DNA of 64,000 bases, taken from assembly GCA_016808115.1 (NCBI GenBank), contig JAEQBH010004103.1, positions 62,001-126,000 on the forward strand, read 5' to 3'. The notes below the pieces were generated by a model. That model saw only the letters and a list, made by a program, of their open reading frames with translations. It searched no databases and was not told the origin of the DNA. Positions 1 through 12,299 of the stretch are shown here, one piece after another; the first letter of the stretch is position 1; the number at the start of each line of letters is the position of its first letter. Source of the DNA: Tetrastigma voinierianum. Its lineage: Eukaryota > Streptophyta > Magnoliopsida > Vitales > Vitaceae. The position numbers were made by a program, and so were the translations under genes.

Positions 1-95
1 GATCATAGCTATCCTTAACATTTCTCCACCACAGACCAAGACTGAGATCTAGCGTTTCAGTAGTCGCAATATACGCTTGTGCTTCATCGTTAGAC
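1..95 (+). pseudogene. Tat-lineage gypsy reverse transcriptase, upstream fragment
   Basis: Reading from position 2, the frame gives AILNISPPQTK, then a stop, then RFSSRNIRLCFIV. This resembles the stretch of Ty3/gypsy polymerases between the RT palm and the RNase H domain, where a short motif with PPxT is followed by a segment ending near RFI and then KLT. The continuation KLTDTCELIF begins at 31611, so this is the left half of a gene split by the Athila insertion. Bases 91-95 (tagac) pair with 31611-31615 (taaac) as a target-site duplication with one mismatch. Removing the insert and one copy of the duplication leaves the two halves in the same frame. The fragment is short and carries a stop, so assignment rests mainly on that continuity. 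Confidence 0.55.
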
Positions 96-2726
96 CGACG
101 CTGTATACGCAAATTAGCATAAAACGAGGCCGTCGCGCAAGTATACACGTCAAGTTTACGTAAGATAGTGGCTAGTCAAGTGTCGTTCCCATGAAGAAAA
201 GTGTGTTGAATATTGGAATCAATTCTAGAGCATTATCTAGATCTCAAATTTGAGTGAATTGCTACTAATGTAATTTGAATACTGGAATCAGTTCTAGAGC
301 ATTATCTGGATCTCAAACTTGAGTGAATTGCTACTAATGTAATGACACTTTGATCTTAAATGAGGTATTAGTTCTATTAACGAAGACTAGGGTTTTTCCT
401 TTCTTTGCCATATTCAATGGATTATCATCTATGTAAAATCTATTATTCTGTATATTAACGGATGTACACTGGGGGGGTGATTGTGCCTACGAGATATCCT
501 CTCTCGAGGTATATTTGCCTATCTCGCCATTAGGGTTAATCGCATCTCTGCTTCACCCCTTGACTCCGAGACGCTTAAATAGTTAAACCCCACCGCTATA
601 TTCGAATCGAGATCTCTACTCCGACATTGACCGAGTGGCTACTTCACCCAAATTCCCAGAACCTTTATCTCTCAATCTTAGATTCCCAAGAAAGCAAGTT
701 GGTGTTTTACAAACACCATGTAGGTAATTAACAAGAAATAGAGCAAGTCGATATCAGATCTATAGATATACTGAATAAACTAAATTAAAAACTAATTCAT
801 ATGAATATAACAAGAGTACAACAAAACCCTAGAAATAAAGTTAGAACATCATTTTGATCATTACAATCATTTGGTTTTAATCAATAGGAGTTCGAGAAAG
901 AAAATTCAAGTACAAGGATTACACGACTTCGAATCTTCCTGCGGTCGCCTTCTTTCGTCTCGTATCCCGTCTCCTCCCGCCCTTTCTTTTCTCGCTCTTT
1001 TGTTATATCTAAAATTATCTGGAGAGTCCCTACGACGTCGCAACATGATCTGTAAGCACAATAGGTGTTCTAGAATCAATAAAATTTATATCTTAGGATT
1101 CCTATTGTCGTAGCAAAGCTACTGCGGTATAGTGGTCTAGGGTCGAACTCAAGGATGGGTTTTCTTCGCACAAATGACTTACAGTGAGGTTCAATTTGGT
1201 GAATTAAATTTGGATTTTAAGGTTTTGGTAAAAACAGGGGGGTTTAATGTTTGGAAACTAAATTTAAATAAAATAAAATGTAAATTAGAATTCCTCAAGT
1301 AATAGTCACGGGGTTGGATTCCTAGGGCAACTGAGGGTTTCCAGGGTCCTTTCCTCACGTTGGGGAGGATGACCTATAGTCATCTCCCGAACCGGATCTT
1401 CATTTAACTATAAAACCTAACCCTTAATAATTATCCTTTGAAAAATGGTAGTCACTGAGCACCAGTGGTCTCCGACAATGAAAAACAACTCTCCTTGACT
1501 CACCTTACAAGGGATCATAAATGATAACTAACAAACATCAATGGATCTAACATTAAGCATCCAATGAGCCCAAAAGATTATCAAGTAATAACCATTCAAG
1601 GTGAATTCTATGGATTTAAAACCTACAAGCAAAGGGAAACACAAAACTGCTAGTGAGTACTGCGTGAAAACCATGGAACCTCAAATTTCGCCTTCGTATC
1701 CTCGGTGACCCAAGAGCCTTCCCCTTCATGAGTGAATGAGCCAATAACCATCCCTTGAGTTGTCATCCAAGGGGTGTTTAAGGCAAATCGAGAAAGTGGG
1801 CTATAAGGAGGGAAAATGGAGCAACAGAAAAAGAGGCGAAAGAGCTGAAAGCTTCCCGCCAAAAAGAAACTTTTATTAATGAAGGAGATGTTTAACAGTG
1901 TCTAGTCTTGGGGCTTTTATAGCCAAACCCCTTTACAAAATTACAAAAATAACATAGCAAACACTATTACAATGGGGGCAAAAAGGGAAGAAAACCAAAA
2001 GAGACAAAAAGCAAAAACGGTAGCAGGAAGGAATAGTGGCTGAAATGTGAACAAGGGGCAAAGTGATGAATAATGCAACCCGCGGTGGCTAAGTGTGTTG
2101 GGTAAATTTAGCAACCATGCGAAATTTTGCAAGTTGCGAAAATTTTGCAGGTTGCGAAAATTTTGCTATGCTCTATTTTCTTCTGTTTTCTACTCCTTTT
2201 TCCTTATGGTTTCTGATCTGTAATGCTAAGTTTGACTCGAATTCTTTGTGCTTGGATCGACTCAACAATTTTAGCATAAATAGCTTGCAAAAATTACAAA
2301 ATTAGCCACAAAATGCGATCGTGAATAACAGGACCTTAATGCAATCGGGTTAATTGGTTAATCGACATTAGCACAAAAAGTGCTCAAAAACTTAAATAAA
2401 CAGGGTTCAAAATAGCACTTTTTGAGCACTAATCACAACATCGCGACATTGGCTGATGTAGGCTGCACATTATACGACCTCAATGTCGCGACGTTGGGAC
2501 GTCGCAACATGAGAATGTCGTGACATTGGAACGTCACGACGTTGAGGTTGATCTCTTTTCCGATCTCTTTCAAATCTCCACACAACTTCCAAATGCCGCT
2601 TTTTTCACCTGAAATGCACAAAAGCCGAGTATCAGATATACGACGATAAACGCACTTATTACTAGATGAAATGAACCGAAAAGATATCAAACGCGGGTAT
2701 ATGATGAGTGTTTTTGGCACTCATCA
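96..2726 (-). repeat. Athila 3' LTR, interrupted by a solo LTR
   Basis: On the minus strand the LTR begins TGATGAGTGCC at 2726 and is preceded by a polypurine tract, so this is the 3' LTR. It aligns with the 5' LTR at 30471-31610 over both of its arms, 96-1045 and 2436-2726; the stretch in between is a later insertion. Without that insertion the LTR is about 1.2 kb, like its partner. The right arm carries several copies of a CpG-rich palindrome of the form AACGTCGCGACGTT. The left boundary near 96 is approximate: both LTRs start CGA there instead of the expected TG. Confidence 0.78.
1046..2435 (-). mobile_element. Solo LTR, second Athila-like family
   Basis: This 1390-bp segment begins TGATCTGTAAG and ends GCACTAATCA on the plus strand, and is flanked on both sides by the perfect 5-bp duplication CAACA (1041-1045 and 2436-2440). 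The other LTR of the host element has no insertion at the matching site (about 31367-31372), which confirms the boundaries. Read on the minus strand it starts TGATTAGTGCTC, a terminus typical of Athila-type LTRs, and holds no coding sequence. It is therefore a solo LTR left by LTR-LTR recombination. It contains a small inverted motif, agcactttttgagcact, at its right end and a short tandem repeat of gttgcgaaaattttgc near 2120-2165. Confidence 0.88.
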
Positions 2727-2740
2727 CACCCCCAAACTTA
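2727..2740 (-). other. Athila polypurine tract
   Basis: On the minus strand the sequence TAAGTTTGGGGGTG lies directly before the TGATGAGTGCC start of the LTR. A purine-rich tract in this position primes plus-strand DNA synthesis in LTR retrotransposons. Its presence fixes the orientation of the element and shows that 96-2726 is the 3' LTR. Confidence 0.8.
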
Positions 2741-4179
2741 GCTTCTTGCTTGTCCCCGAGCAAGAAACATACTCATAACACTATTACACATGGAAATTTG
2801 ACACACCAAAATGCCTACGACATGAGTGTGATATACACGACGCCAACATAGAGAGTCAAAATGAACCAAATCTGCAATCCGAGACTTTATCGTCTAAAAT
2901 CCTGAGATCCTTAGAGTCAGGCAACTTCTAGGAACGAGCTGCAAGGCTCCGTTAACCAAGCAACTCAACCCCCCACGTTTTCAATGACCTTTCCCCATAA
3001 GTCTACGTGTAATTGTTTCATGATCTCCAACATATACCTCGGTTCCAATACCCCTAAACTTGTAGTCCACTCACCCATTTGAAAGACTCTAACCACATAA
3101 GGATAAGAACGCACCCCTTTTTATTTACATACTACCTAAGCATGAAAGAACTCTAGTGCCTATAAGTTTTAGCTGAGTGTCCCTGTAGCGGGGATTCATT
3201 AGTGACTCCCCACCAGTTGGTTAAGGGCACCGGGCATTTAGTTCCCGAACTCACTCTAACACTCAACTAAAAAAAAAAAAAAAAAAAAAAAACCTAAAGG
3301 CCCTAGATCGCAGAATGGTCCATCCTCTCATTCCATGTAGCAGTGCTGAAGTCAATAGCTCTACAAATGGGCTCTGTGGCATTAGGGCTTTGAAAGAACC
3401 CTCGGACTATGCCCCGAGATTTCGATTGGACGATCCCATTTATTCTATTCACACATGTCTTTTCTTTATATATATAAGGCTTGATGGCAATCCTCTTTTC
3501 AAAGGTGTCCCATCACTTAGGTGTTTAGAAACCCTCAAGGCTCGTGGAATTCTTGTGAACAAGGTCCGAAGCCTTGGTATACCCTGTAGATCATGTGTGT
3601 GTGTGAAAGTATCACTGGGAAATAAATTTGTGTCCCAATGTAAGACTAAACTAAGTCACCCCAACCTTTCTGGCACACTATTCCAGATTATGTAACAACC
3701 TAAGGGTCCCTTTTCATTCTCCGCTCGATCTTTTTGAAAAATTTCTAACTCAAATTAACCTCCCATTTGCGAGCGTGACATCCACTCACACACAATACCT
3801 AAAACACGCCTAAAACATGCAAATGCTGCGAAAACAACCTAAAACACATGAACAAGTAAAAGATGACTATAAGAACAAAAATAATTCCGCACCTTTGAAC
3901 ACATACCAAAACACCCTAAACACGAGACAAACTAAAAAACCTGAACCAAAATAAACAGGAAACACAAAAAATAAACACAAAAACTCGACCACCCACACCT
4001 CCCCCAAAACAAAAGGCATAGTCAGTCCCCAATTTCAATAGAATAGCAAGAGAGGGCAGAGCGGAACTCCCTGTGATCCTCGCATCATTGCAGGCGGAGG
4101 TGTGGCATGTGAAAGGCGCAGGAGCTAGTCAAGCCGCTTCCCGACGGACTGGGCCGGTTGCCGAGGATAGTCGCCGCTG
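2741..4179 (-). other. Athila 3' untranslated region
   Basis: No coding sequence is recognisable here on either strand. The stretch lies between the polypurine tract and the 3' ORF, where Athila elements carry a noncoding region. It includes a run of 24 A at 3269-3292 and an A/C-rich segment at 3780-4020. The plus-strand ORF at 3315-3695 has no recognisable domain and is most likely chance. Confidence 0.6.
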
Positions 4180-5288
4180 TGCATGACTATGAGCATGGCT
4201 CTACCCGAAAGTATCCATATGTCTCCGGGTTAATGGTGACTCGTGCTCCCGGTCTCATCCTAGTACGTATCACTCCAAGTGCTGAGGTCCCTGCACTCCA
4301 TCCTCCAAAGGTGTTGGAAGGACTCGACTGTGTCCTCCCTTCGAGATGACTATATGCATGGGTCATATTTGGACGCCCGAATTCCTCCCTCATAGCACCT
4401 ATTGGGATCCCAAACCTAGATTAGTATGCTCTAAGGTCATCCTCATCGAAGGGCTCATTGCTCGAATCGTACACCTCATCTAGCCTTAGTACACCCTGTT
4501 TGTCTTTCTTAACCATAATCGCCTTGATCGAATGTATCCAAGCCTCATTATCCCTCTAAGGCACCCTGTACTTTGTTTCGCATAGGCCGGCGATGGGAAA
4601 GGGGTGCTCAAGATTCATCTTCGCATCTTTGTTATAGAGGATTGCATCCTCTATAACCTGGTCGACATCAAATGAAATGTCCTGGATTATGGCATAGCTG
4701 AAAGAAGGTCTGCCGCCACTTCACACACATTATCGCCTGACGAGGACGCGGTGTGATGAAGTAATGCCATACCTTAGGAATATAAGCCAAGTGTTTGGCC
4801 TTGAAGTGCACGACGTGCCCTTCACTATTAAGTTTGCACTCACCCTGCCCGTTGGTCAACATCCTAAGGACCTCGGAATGGTTGGGATGCTCATAGAGCC
4901 TATCATAGGCCTCAGAGTTAACCGGTTCTAGGTTATAGCATCGATCAGATAGATTCTCAGACCTAAGTCTACCAACACCACGCATCTCTGACCCTTTTGG
5001 TATGTGGACGCGGTAGATCGGGATAGAACTTTCTTACCACACTCAGGAAGGTTAGGTCCCCAAGGTCGCAAAGTGCCCCCTCCATCCTTGTTCGTAATGG
5101 TTTTGGCGTAAAGAAATCATCGAGGTGGGCGAACCCCTTCTTCTTGATGAAGGACCATTCTTCAAGACGAGATCACTTCTTTGGCCGCGCCTCTCATTGA
5201 CAAATTTCAATGGATCGCACTCACAGTCAAGTTTCACATTTCAGTCTCCGCTTCTTTTCAAGCCTAGTTTTTGCTTTTTGCTCGACAT
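4180..5288 (-). pseudogene. Athila 3' ORF (plant transposon protein domain), broken
   Basis: A start codon at 5286-5288 on the minus strand opens with MSSKKQKLGLKR, then a stop, and the frame continues with segments at 5052-5237 (FVNERRGQRSDLVLKN), 4668-4985 and 4187-4393. The middle fragment contains KVWHYFITPRPRQ and downstream residues of the pattern known from the putative plant transposon protein family found 3' of pol in Athila-type elements. The position, in the env slot between integrase and the 3' LTR, and the orientation agree. At least three frame changes and several stops show that it is dead. Its biochemical role is unknown in the family; the name transposase sometimes attached to it is not supported by a DDE motif here. 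Confidence 0.68.
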
Positions 5289-5824
5289 CGAGCACTAGAT
5301 AGGGGTAGGGGTTGGATGATCTTCTAGGCTTAAATCACTCTCTAGTTAGCCTTCTAATACATATTTGACCTCACTAATCAATTACCCAAAAGAATCACCA
5401 AAAACCCACTTAGGCAAAAGAACAAACACGTAATGTGCACTAAGTGGGATGGTGTTCTCGACTCAAGGCAAAGAGTTCAATAACCACCAACCATGCATAG
5501 TGTTCCTTCTCTAACACGAACAACCCAGAAAAATTCCAATACAAACTGAATCTAGACCTAAACTTACCCAAAAACCAGACCGTAAGACGGATCTCCAAAT
5601 GAAGGTGAACACTAGTGATTTCGGGTCTAGGAACGTGATTAGCATTTTTGGGGGTTTCTAAGGTAGGCTGGGACGAACTTAGATGGGGATGGTTGGAGCA
5701 CTTGTAAAAAGTGGAGCAAACAAATGAGGGTTCGTATTGTTTATGGGGAGAATGTGAACGTTCATGTTCATAAAAACAAGGCAACGTCGCGACGTTCCCG
5801 AGAGTTAAATTGTCATCATTTAAT
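5289..5824 (-). other. Athila spacer upstream of the 3' ORF
   Basis: Noncoding internal sequence of the Athila element. The minus-strand ORF at 5440-5784 shows no domain. The spacer ends with a palindrome-like AACGTCGCGACGTT and a 19-base stretch (5789-5807) that recurs exactly at 19395-19413, where the Athila sequence resumes after a 13.6-kb interruption. Confidence 0.5.
5789..5807 (+). repeat. 19-bp direct repeat, left copy
   Basis: The sequence gcgacgttcccgagagtta occurs here and again at 19395-19413 in the same orientation, on the two sides of the block that interrupts the Athila internal region. It is too long for the 5-bp duplication made by gypsy integrases, so either it is a repeated motif of the Athila spacer or it marks a recombination product. 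Confidence 0.7.
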
Positions 5825-7121
5825 TGTAATTAATCTCAAAATATAATTCAGCAATTTTCTACATGTTTAGGTATTTTGTAAGATAAATTTTGAATGTTTC
5901 TCGTGAGTTAAATGCTAAACATGGAAACGAGAGACCCTAAATTTGATGACTTAAGGACAAAATCAAAATTTAGTCCAAAAGGGGCATAAAAGACATGGAT
6001 TACAAGATTATACAAAATGAAACAAAGGAAACTTGAAATACAAATGGTTTATTATACCAAAAAGCAATAAATAAAATTAACCTAAAAATGGGCTTGAGGC
6101 CAAACAAGGCCTCTTAAGAAATACTACATTTAAAGACCAAAAATTGGTCTCATTTGGAAGGGGAAACCGTGAAGGGTGATGTGTTAAGAGAAGAGAAGGA
6201 GGGAAGAAAAGAGAAGAGGAAGAGGGTACAAGAGAAGAGGGAAGAAGGGAGGAACTGCCAAGGCATGGAAACTCGACCTTGATTATGATTCATGAGATTT
6301 TGGCATGGATCTTTGGTTTTGTATGGTTATTATCTTGCCTCAACCCTAGGGTTTGTTAGGATTTCATCCTAACCAAAGATGTTTGAACAGAGTTATAAAA
6401 CTCTAAATGGCACAAGAAAAGTAGGGAATCCTTCCTTTGAGATTCATGGTTTAATTGTAAGTAAATGAGTTAGGGTTTAGAACAAACCCTAATTAACCTT
6501 TATGATTGGGTTGTGTATGGGTCATAACCCATATTAGAGTGGGTTTGAGAGTAAATTATGATGGATTTTGGAACAAGATAAGTATTGTTGAGGATTTGAG
6601 TATAAAGAGATTTGAAGATGAATTTGAAATGGTTTTGAGGTGTATATGGAGTATGTGGTTGATTTGGGTATCAACACAGAAAAAAAAGGAGAAAATACAC
6701 ATTTTGGGCATTTTCAGATTATGTACCCGCACACCTTGAACATGTACACTGCACACTCTTCCAGACTGAACATGTACCAGTACATGTTAGACATGTACCG
6801 GTACACCTTGCTCTATTTCGACCAGTTTTCGTATTTTAGCCATAACTTGCTCATTTATTATCCGATTTGAGTGATTCAAGTGGATAATTAAACTAGACTT
6901 CAAGGAGAACCAAACATCCAGAAATAGACATCGTCAAATTCTGACTCTAAGTGGTCCAAAAATTCACTCAAAGTAGGGCTATAATCCAGCCAAATTCTGC
7001 TTCAGTTTGCTCATAGAGTAGTTCGGATTGTTTTGGACGTAACTTGAGTTTCGGTGCTCCGATTTGGGTGATTCCAGTTGGAAATGAACCTTGAAATTTA
7101 GCTCAAAATGAATACAAGAAT

Positions 7122-8782
7122 AGGGCTGGTAATGAGCCGAGCCGAGCCGTAGCTGTGTTACTTCGAGCTAGGCTTGTTAATTTATGAGTGAGGATCGAGC
7201 CCGAGCCGAGCTTTGAACCAGCAAATCAGGCTCTGCTTAGCCTTGATTTAAAAAGCTGGCTCAGCTCATTAGGCCTGCTTTTCCATATGAACGAAACAGC
7301 TTAACCTCGAGCTCAAGCCCCAATCAGCCCCATACAAGCTTGTATTGTAATCAATCCTCAAGCTCGGCCCATACTTTTAACTTTTGTAATCACCCCATAA
7401 CAAATACATCAATTAAGAAATACCTTCTATGGATTTGTTTTACCTTTAGTTGATTTAGCACTATACAAAGCCATAAAGTTTCACTCCTTTAACATTTGTT
7501 TCCTTCGATTACACATTCCATCAAATAAAACAACTTGCAATCAAAGTGAGTAATAGAATTGAAACAAGAGAAATTGTATAAGAATAAGATACCAAATACG
7601 AAATAAGAAACATGATTGGTTTTAATCAATTATCTAAATAAAGAAATAATATATCAACAAGATTCCGCAAGTGAACTCAATAGTAACACCAAACTATCGC
7701 ATATATCACAAGATTATAATGAGTCACACCACCCTCCGACACTAAGATGCGATGATTAATTTCAACACCATAGTTTCACCACTCAGCTCTACCGATCTGC
7801 ACCGCCTCTACCATGCCAACCTGTTTGAAGGCAGAATTTTTTCACATCAAATGACGGTGGCACTCCCATACATATAATCTGTCTGTTTTAGCCCCAGATG
7901 CCTGGCCTTTGTTTCCTCTATAAAACCTCCCCACCCTTAATTTACCTTGATGCTCTTACCCATACTCTACGCCTAGATGCGCTGGGTTAAGTCCAGTACT
8001 AGTATCCAAAGGGGCCCTAATACCCCAAGATTTGAGATTTGATCCTTGTTCATCAGCCGACTGATCGTATCGTTGTCCGTGCATTTCACTTAATGCTACT
8101 CCATTACTCCAGAAACTTGTCAAGTGACTTCATAGCCACCACGCCTATAGTTTCCACAGAGCCCCAATACCCTCATATTTGTAATCTAATCTTATATTAA
8201 TTAGATCGACCGACGTACCTGGGCATCATACCCAACATCCATGTCCTTCCCACGTCCCTTTGGCTCTGCGACCTTCTTCTCACGCTTAATCCACACTAGA
8301 ACATACCGCCACCGACACCTTCAAGGCTTATCGGGTACCCATTTTCGCGCATCGAGCGTGATCCGAGATCGTACACCCCCCCACCGACGCGGATTCGGCT
8401 GAGCTCCGGCCGTCTTCGCTACCGCCTTAATCTGGGCTTCGTGATTCACGATTTACATCCATGTCGATCGATCTAGAGCTTGAGGATCCATTGTCGATAT
8501 CCCGGACACATGACTTTGACATTTCACTCGCGCCCGAGCCTGAATATCACCTGAAGATCGGGATTATGCGGAGACCGTGAGGGAAGCCTTGCCTAACTAC
8601 GGATGGGTCCCGGCGGCCCGAGCCGAGCTTTTTTCGACCGAGCCCGAGCCGAGCCCGAGCCGAGACCGAAATTTATCGAGCCTGGGCCATGCCTGGGCTC
8701 ACGCTTAGCCACGAGCCGAGCCCGAAATGAAGCCAGCCGAGCCCGAGCCGAGCCCGAGTAGCTTGGCTTGTTACCAGCCCTA
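7122..8782. mobile_element. hAT-like non-autonomous element
   Basis: The element has terminal inverted repeats: TAGGGCTGGTAATGAGCC at the left and the reverse complement of TAGGGCTGGTAACAAGCC at the right. It is flanked by 8-bp duplications that differ by one indel (7114-7121 tacaagaa, 8783-8790 acaaagaa). The related LTR at 26353-30040 carries the uninterrupted site acaaagaa at 27628-27635, so the insertion boundaries are directly verified. Both ends are dense in GAGCC/GCCGAGC subterminal repeats, especially the last 150 bp, as expected for hAT transposase binding regions. No transposase is encoded in 1661 bp. A GC-rich internal patch at 8340-8560 is unlike the rest and could be captured sequence. 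Confidence 0.88.
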
Positions 8783-9133
8783 ACAAAGAACATGGTCAGG
8801 TATGAAGTTAAGCCTCCTAAAAAAAATAAGAAATTTAGACTGTTCCTAGTGTAATCTGGGTAAACCGACTAGTTTGGCATAAAAATGCCACACCTTTCGT
8901 TTAATGATTCGACACGATTCCAATTTCTAAGAAAAGTAGATGTGCATCGAGGATAAGAATAAATGAATGAGGTGTGAATACATCAGTATTCCTATATAAG
9001 TATATGAAATATGAAATGAATCAAACATTTAAACATGAACATGAAAAGCAATTTTTCAGAACATTAAGGTACAAAGATAGTTATGAAATTCTCGAAGACA
9101 TATGATCGACTACCTAGGACCAAAAATGAATGA

Positions 9134-9350
9134 GTGGACGCCCCGTTGGTGCTTCTAAGACTCGTTGGTGCTACTAAGACTTCGCTGGTTGCGAGCGTGC
9201 ACGCCCCGACGGTTCTAAGAATCCCGCCGGTGCTACAACACTCCCGCTACAAGTGCACGTCCCGTACAAAGGCTACTACACCCCAGCATCAGACAGACTC
9301 GGTACTTATTGTACAAGGCCCTACTTTAGCTATGATTATCAGGTAGTCGA
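9134..9350 (+). repeat. Short degenerate tandem repeats inside LTR copy 1
   Basis: Units of about 20 bp built on cgttggtgctactaagact recur imperfectly between about 9134 and 9300. They belong to the variable central part of the large LTR; the solo copy at 26353-30040 has a different array in this zone. The ORF reading through it is a by-product of the repeats. Confidence 0.5.
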
Positions 9351-9479
9351 CGTAGACATATGATAAAACACTGAATAATGAATAAGAGTAAAGATCTGAA
9401 TGTATCTCTGTATTTAATTAAGTTCTATGGTACCTACGGGTACTTTGTAGGATACGATTTCTAGCAACCTAGATTACCA

Positions 9480-9906
9480 TGTTAGAACACAAAGCATAAC
9501 ATTAATGGAGAAAAACTGAAAATTCATGTACCTGATTTGGAATCCATATGAATATCTTCTGAGATGCGAATTGATGAAGAACCCGCAAAGAGAACCGATC
9601 TCAAGATCTCGAAGATCTTCTCCCAAACGACCCTTTGAAACTCGGCTTTATGAGATCACGATCACTCTCTCGTAAACCGTATGAGAGAAAACCGGGAGTG
9701 TGATAGAAATGTATCCTTAGGGTTTGGGAGGGGACTTGAGTTTTCCAATAGTCCCAACACGCCCTCTTTACACCTGCCGTCGTAACTCACCCACACACTA
9801 GCCACCCCATATGATTTATTAAGAAACCCCAATAACCTCACTTAATTAATTAAACTTAATTCGCTTTAATTCCAATTAATGAAGCCCACTTAATGAAAAC
9901 CTTACA
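9480..9906 (-). repeat. Copia 3' LTR
   Basis: Aligns along its length with 15870-16302, sharing for example cacaaagcataacattaatgg at its left end and a segment rich in tcttctcccaaa. It is followed on the right by the polypurine tract, which fixes it as the 3' LTR of a minus-strand element. No ORF of note. Confidence 0.85.
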
Positions 9907-10479
9907 TTCTCCCACTCGGGGCGATATTAATTGAAACAAAACCAGGCGACCTTTATATCGGCCCAGATTTTATTCTTGATTAGTCAATCCGATCCCATAA
10001 AGTCTCGAACACCGAATCATGGCGGTAATTGCATGTACTCATGCAACCCCCTTCCATGGTCACGAGTGCTTCAACTCATCGATATGATTCAATATGGTAG
10101 TGTGTTTAAATGGACAATACCTCATAATGAGTGATACTTCATGTGTTATCCATTTTGTTAGTCCAAATTTTCTCTCCTTAAGTGTCACAAACCTAGTGTG
10201 TCACCAGAGAATATCCATTATGGTTCCAACGAACTCCGTATATATGTTACCTTGATAAGTAACTTTACTTAATGTGTAACAAAATATGCCATTGAGGCTA
10301 ATGCCAAGAATGCCCCATAGCTCATTCATGGCTACACAATGCCTTGATATTTTCAACAATTATATGTACTCAACTCGATAAACCTACATTCACAAATACC
10401 TTATTGAATGCAAAAGAGTTGATACAAATTCAATTATTACAAAAATGTAATGAAATTGAATTCAACCTTTATTAGAGCA

Positions 10480-11990
10480 ACTTAAAACTTAATAGCTCCC
10501 ACTAATTCACAGTATCCCATGATACTCCTAAGCCCATGTTAATGACATGTCGTTCAAATACACAAGGGCGAAGGCCTTTAGTTAGCTGATTCAATCATAT
10601 CATCCGTTGATATGCTCCACCGCAACGCCACCGTTTGAACTTTTCCTTATGGTCGTATTTGACTCCTCCATGTGTTTAGACCCTCAGACCTCTCATGTTA
10701 ATAAACAACACTGTAGTTACCGCCACAATACAATTGTATGGGCCTATCCACAAAATCAAACACTGCTGAACTTAATAAGGTTTCGAGCCAAATCGCTTGA
10801 GTAGTTGTCGAAAGCATGTCGCAAACTCCGCCTCGTATGGCAGAGGATGCAATTAATTTCCTGCTTTCTCACTTTTCCATGATACCGCACCCCGCTAACT
10901 TAAAGATATAACCAGCTTGTTGACTCTTTTCATCCCGACAAATTAAAGAAGTCCGAACTGAAGACTCAACTAGGCTGAGGTCCCTAACATGCTTGTAAAT
11001 CAACATATAGCCTGGCCCTCTTTAAGTACCTCATAACCTCAAAAGAAACCCAATGATCATGTCCTGGCTCACCGATATCCGCCAAGTCCTCCAAGCATAA
11101 AGGCAATATCGTGCCTAGTGCATACCGAGCATACATAATACTCCCAGTGCACTCCAAGATAAGGTACATTCCTTCATTTGGGCTTTATATCTCGAATGAG
11201 GATCAGATAGACTCAACTTATCACCTTTACAGACAGGAGCAATTCCTGGCTTACATAGTTGCATGTTGAATCTTTCTAAAACACGATCAACATATGCCCT
11301 CTGAGATAAACCCAATAGTCTGCAAGAACGATCCCTATGAATCTCAATGCCTAGGACAAAAAGATTTTCACCAAGGTCCTTCATATCAAAGTTATTTTAA
11401 TAAATATCCCACTGCCCCATGCAAGAAACTGGGCGTCAATGGTTGCAGCGTGATATCATCCATAGAGTATTAGAAAATGAATTTCCTCCCACCGACCTCG
11501 CAGATATACATTGATCTACTTTGTTCTCTAACAAAACCCATATGAAGCAACAACACTATGAAACTCAAGTACCATTGTCTAGAAGCCGCTTTCGAGACCA
11601 TAAATAGACTTTTTCATTTCATATACAAGTTTACTCGAATCTCATTTGCCAAAACCTTCGGGCTGTAATCATATAGACTTCTTCATTAAGGTCTCCACGA
11701 GAAAGGCGCTTTTAACATCCATCCGTGTAACCTACATCGAAATGAGCAAATACGCCACTGATCACCTCGAAGAATCTAAGAGACTGGAGAAAAGGCTGCT
11801 TCCATAGTCTACCTCTTCCTCTCCTCGAGTGAAACCTTTGGCTACCGCCGCTTTAAACTTCACCTTTCCAGGTCCTTTAGTCTTATACACCCATTTGCCC
11901 AATGGGCTCCATGACCTTCAGTAATTCAACAAGTCTCCAACCCATTATGCCTCATAGATTGAATTTCATCTCTCATCAGATCCAACCACA
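10480..11990 (-). pseudogene. Copia reverse transcriptase and RNase H, broken
   Basis: On the minus strand the clearest segment is 11115-11384, MKDLGENLFVLGIEIHRDRS followed by LLGLSQRAYVDRVLERFNM, the conserved region after the catalytic core of plant Ty1/copia RT. Further upstream (to about 11990) degenerate frames retain pieces such as GDLNEEVYM. Downstream, 10984-11169 keeps GSIMYARYAL and VMRYLKRARLYV, and 10480-10980 retains RNase H pieces such as GSKHMEE and EHING. The catalytic box is not readable in one frame. Multiple stops and frameshifts make this a pseudogene. Confidence 0.78.
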
Positions 11991-12299
11991 CGCTCGACCG
12001 AGGACAAGAAACACTCTTCCTCATAAGTTAATGGATCACCACAGAACCGGAGCATCGTAGCCTTGCTCTCCTATATAGACTAAATAGTCCGGGCATATAG
12101 CTGATCTCGCTCTCCCTAGCGGATCTCCCATCGGGAGTAGTAATAGCCACATCCCGCACCCGAGAGCCTTGATGAAGCCATTAGAGCCGTCTCAACAACA
12201 GATCCCCTAGTCTCAACAGGTTCAAATGGTGTGTTTGAGTTTCCACAATTATCTCGTATGGGAGGAGATATAGATACACCACATTACTCATCGTACTAT

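Noticed and set aside
2093..2305. ORF with repeated ASCENFAGCENFA, possibly a cysteine-rich peptide
   Set aside because: It results from a short DNA repeat gttgcgaaaattttgc inside a solo LTR and lacks a signal peptide.
4158..4349. Plus-strand ORF in the Athila 3' region
   Set aside because: It is the antisense shadow of the minus-strand 3' ORF remnant and has no domain.
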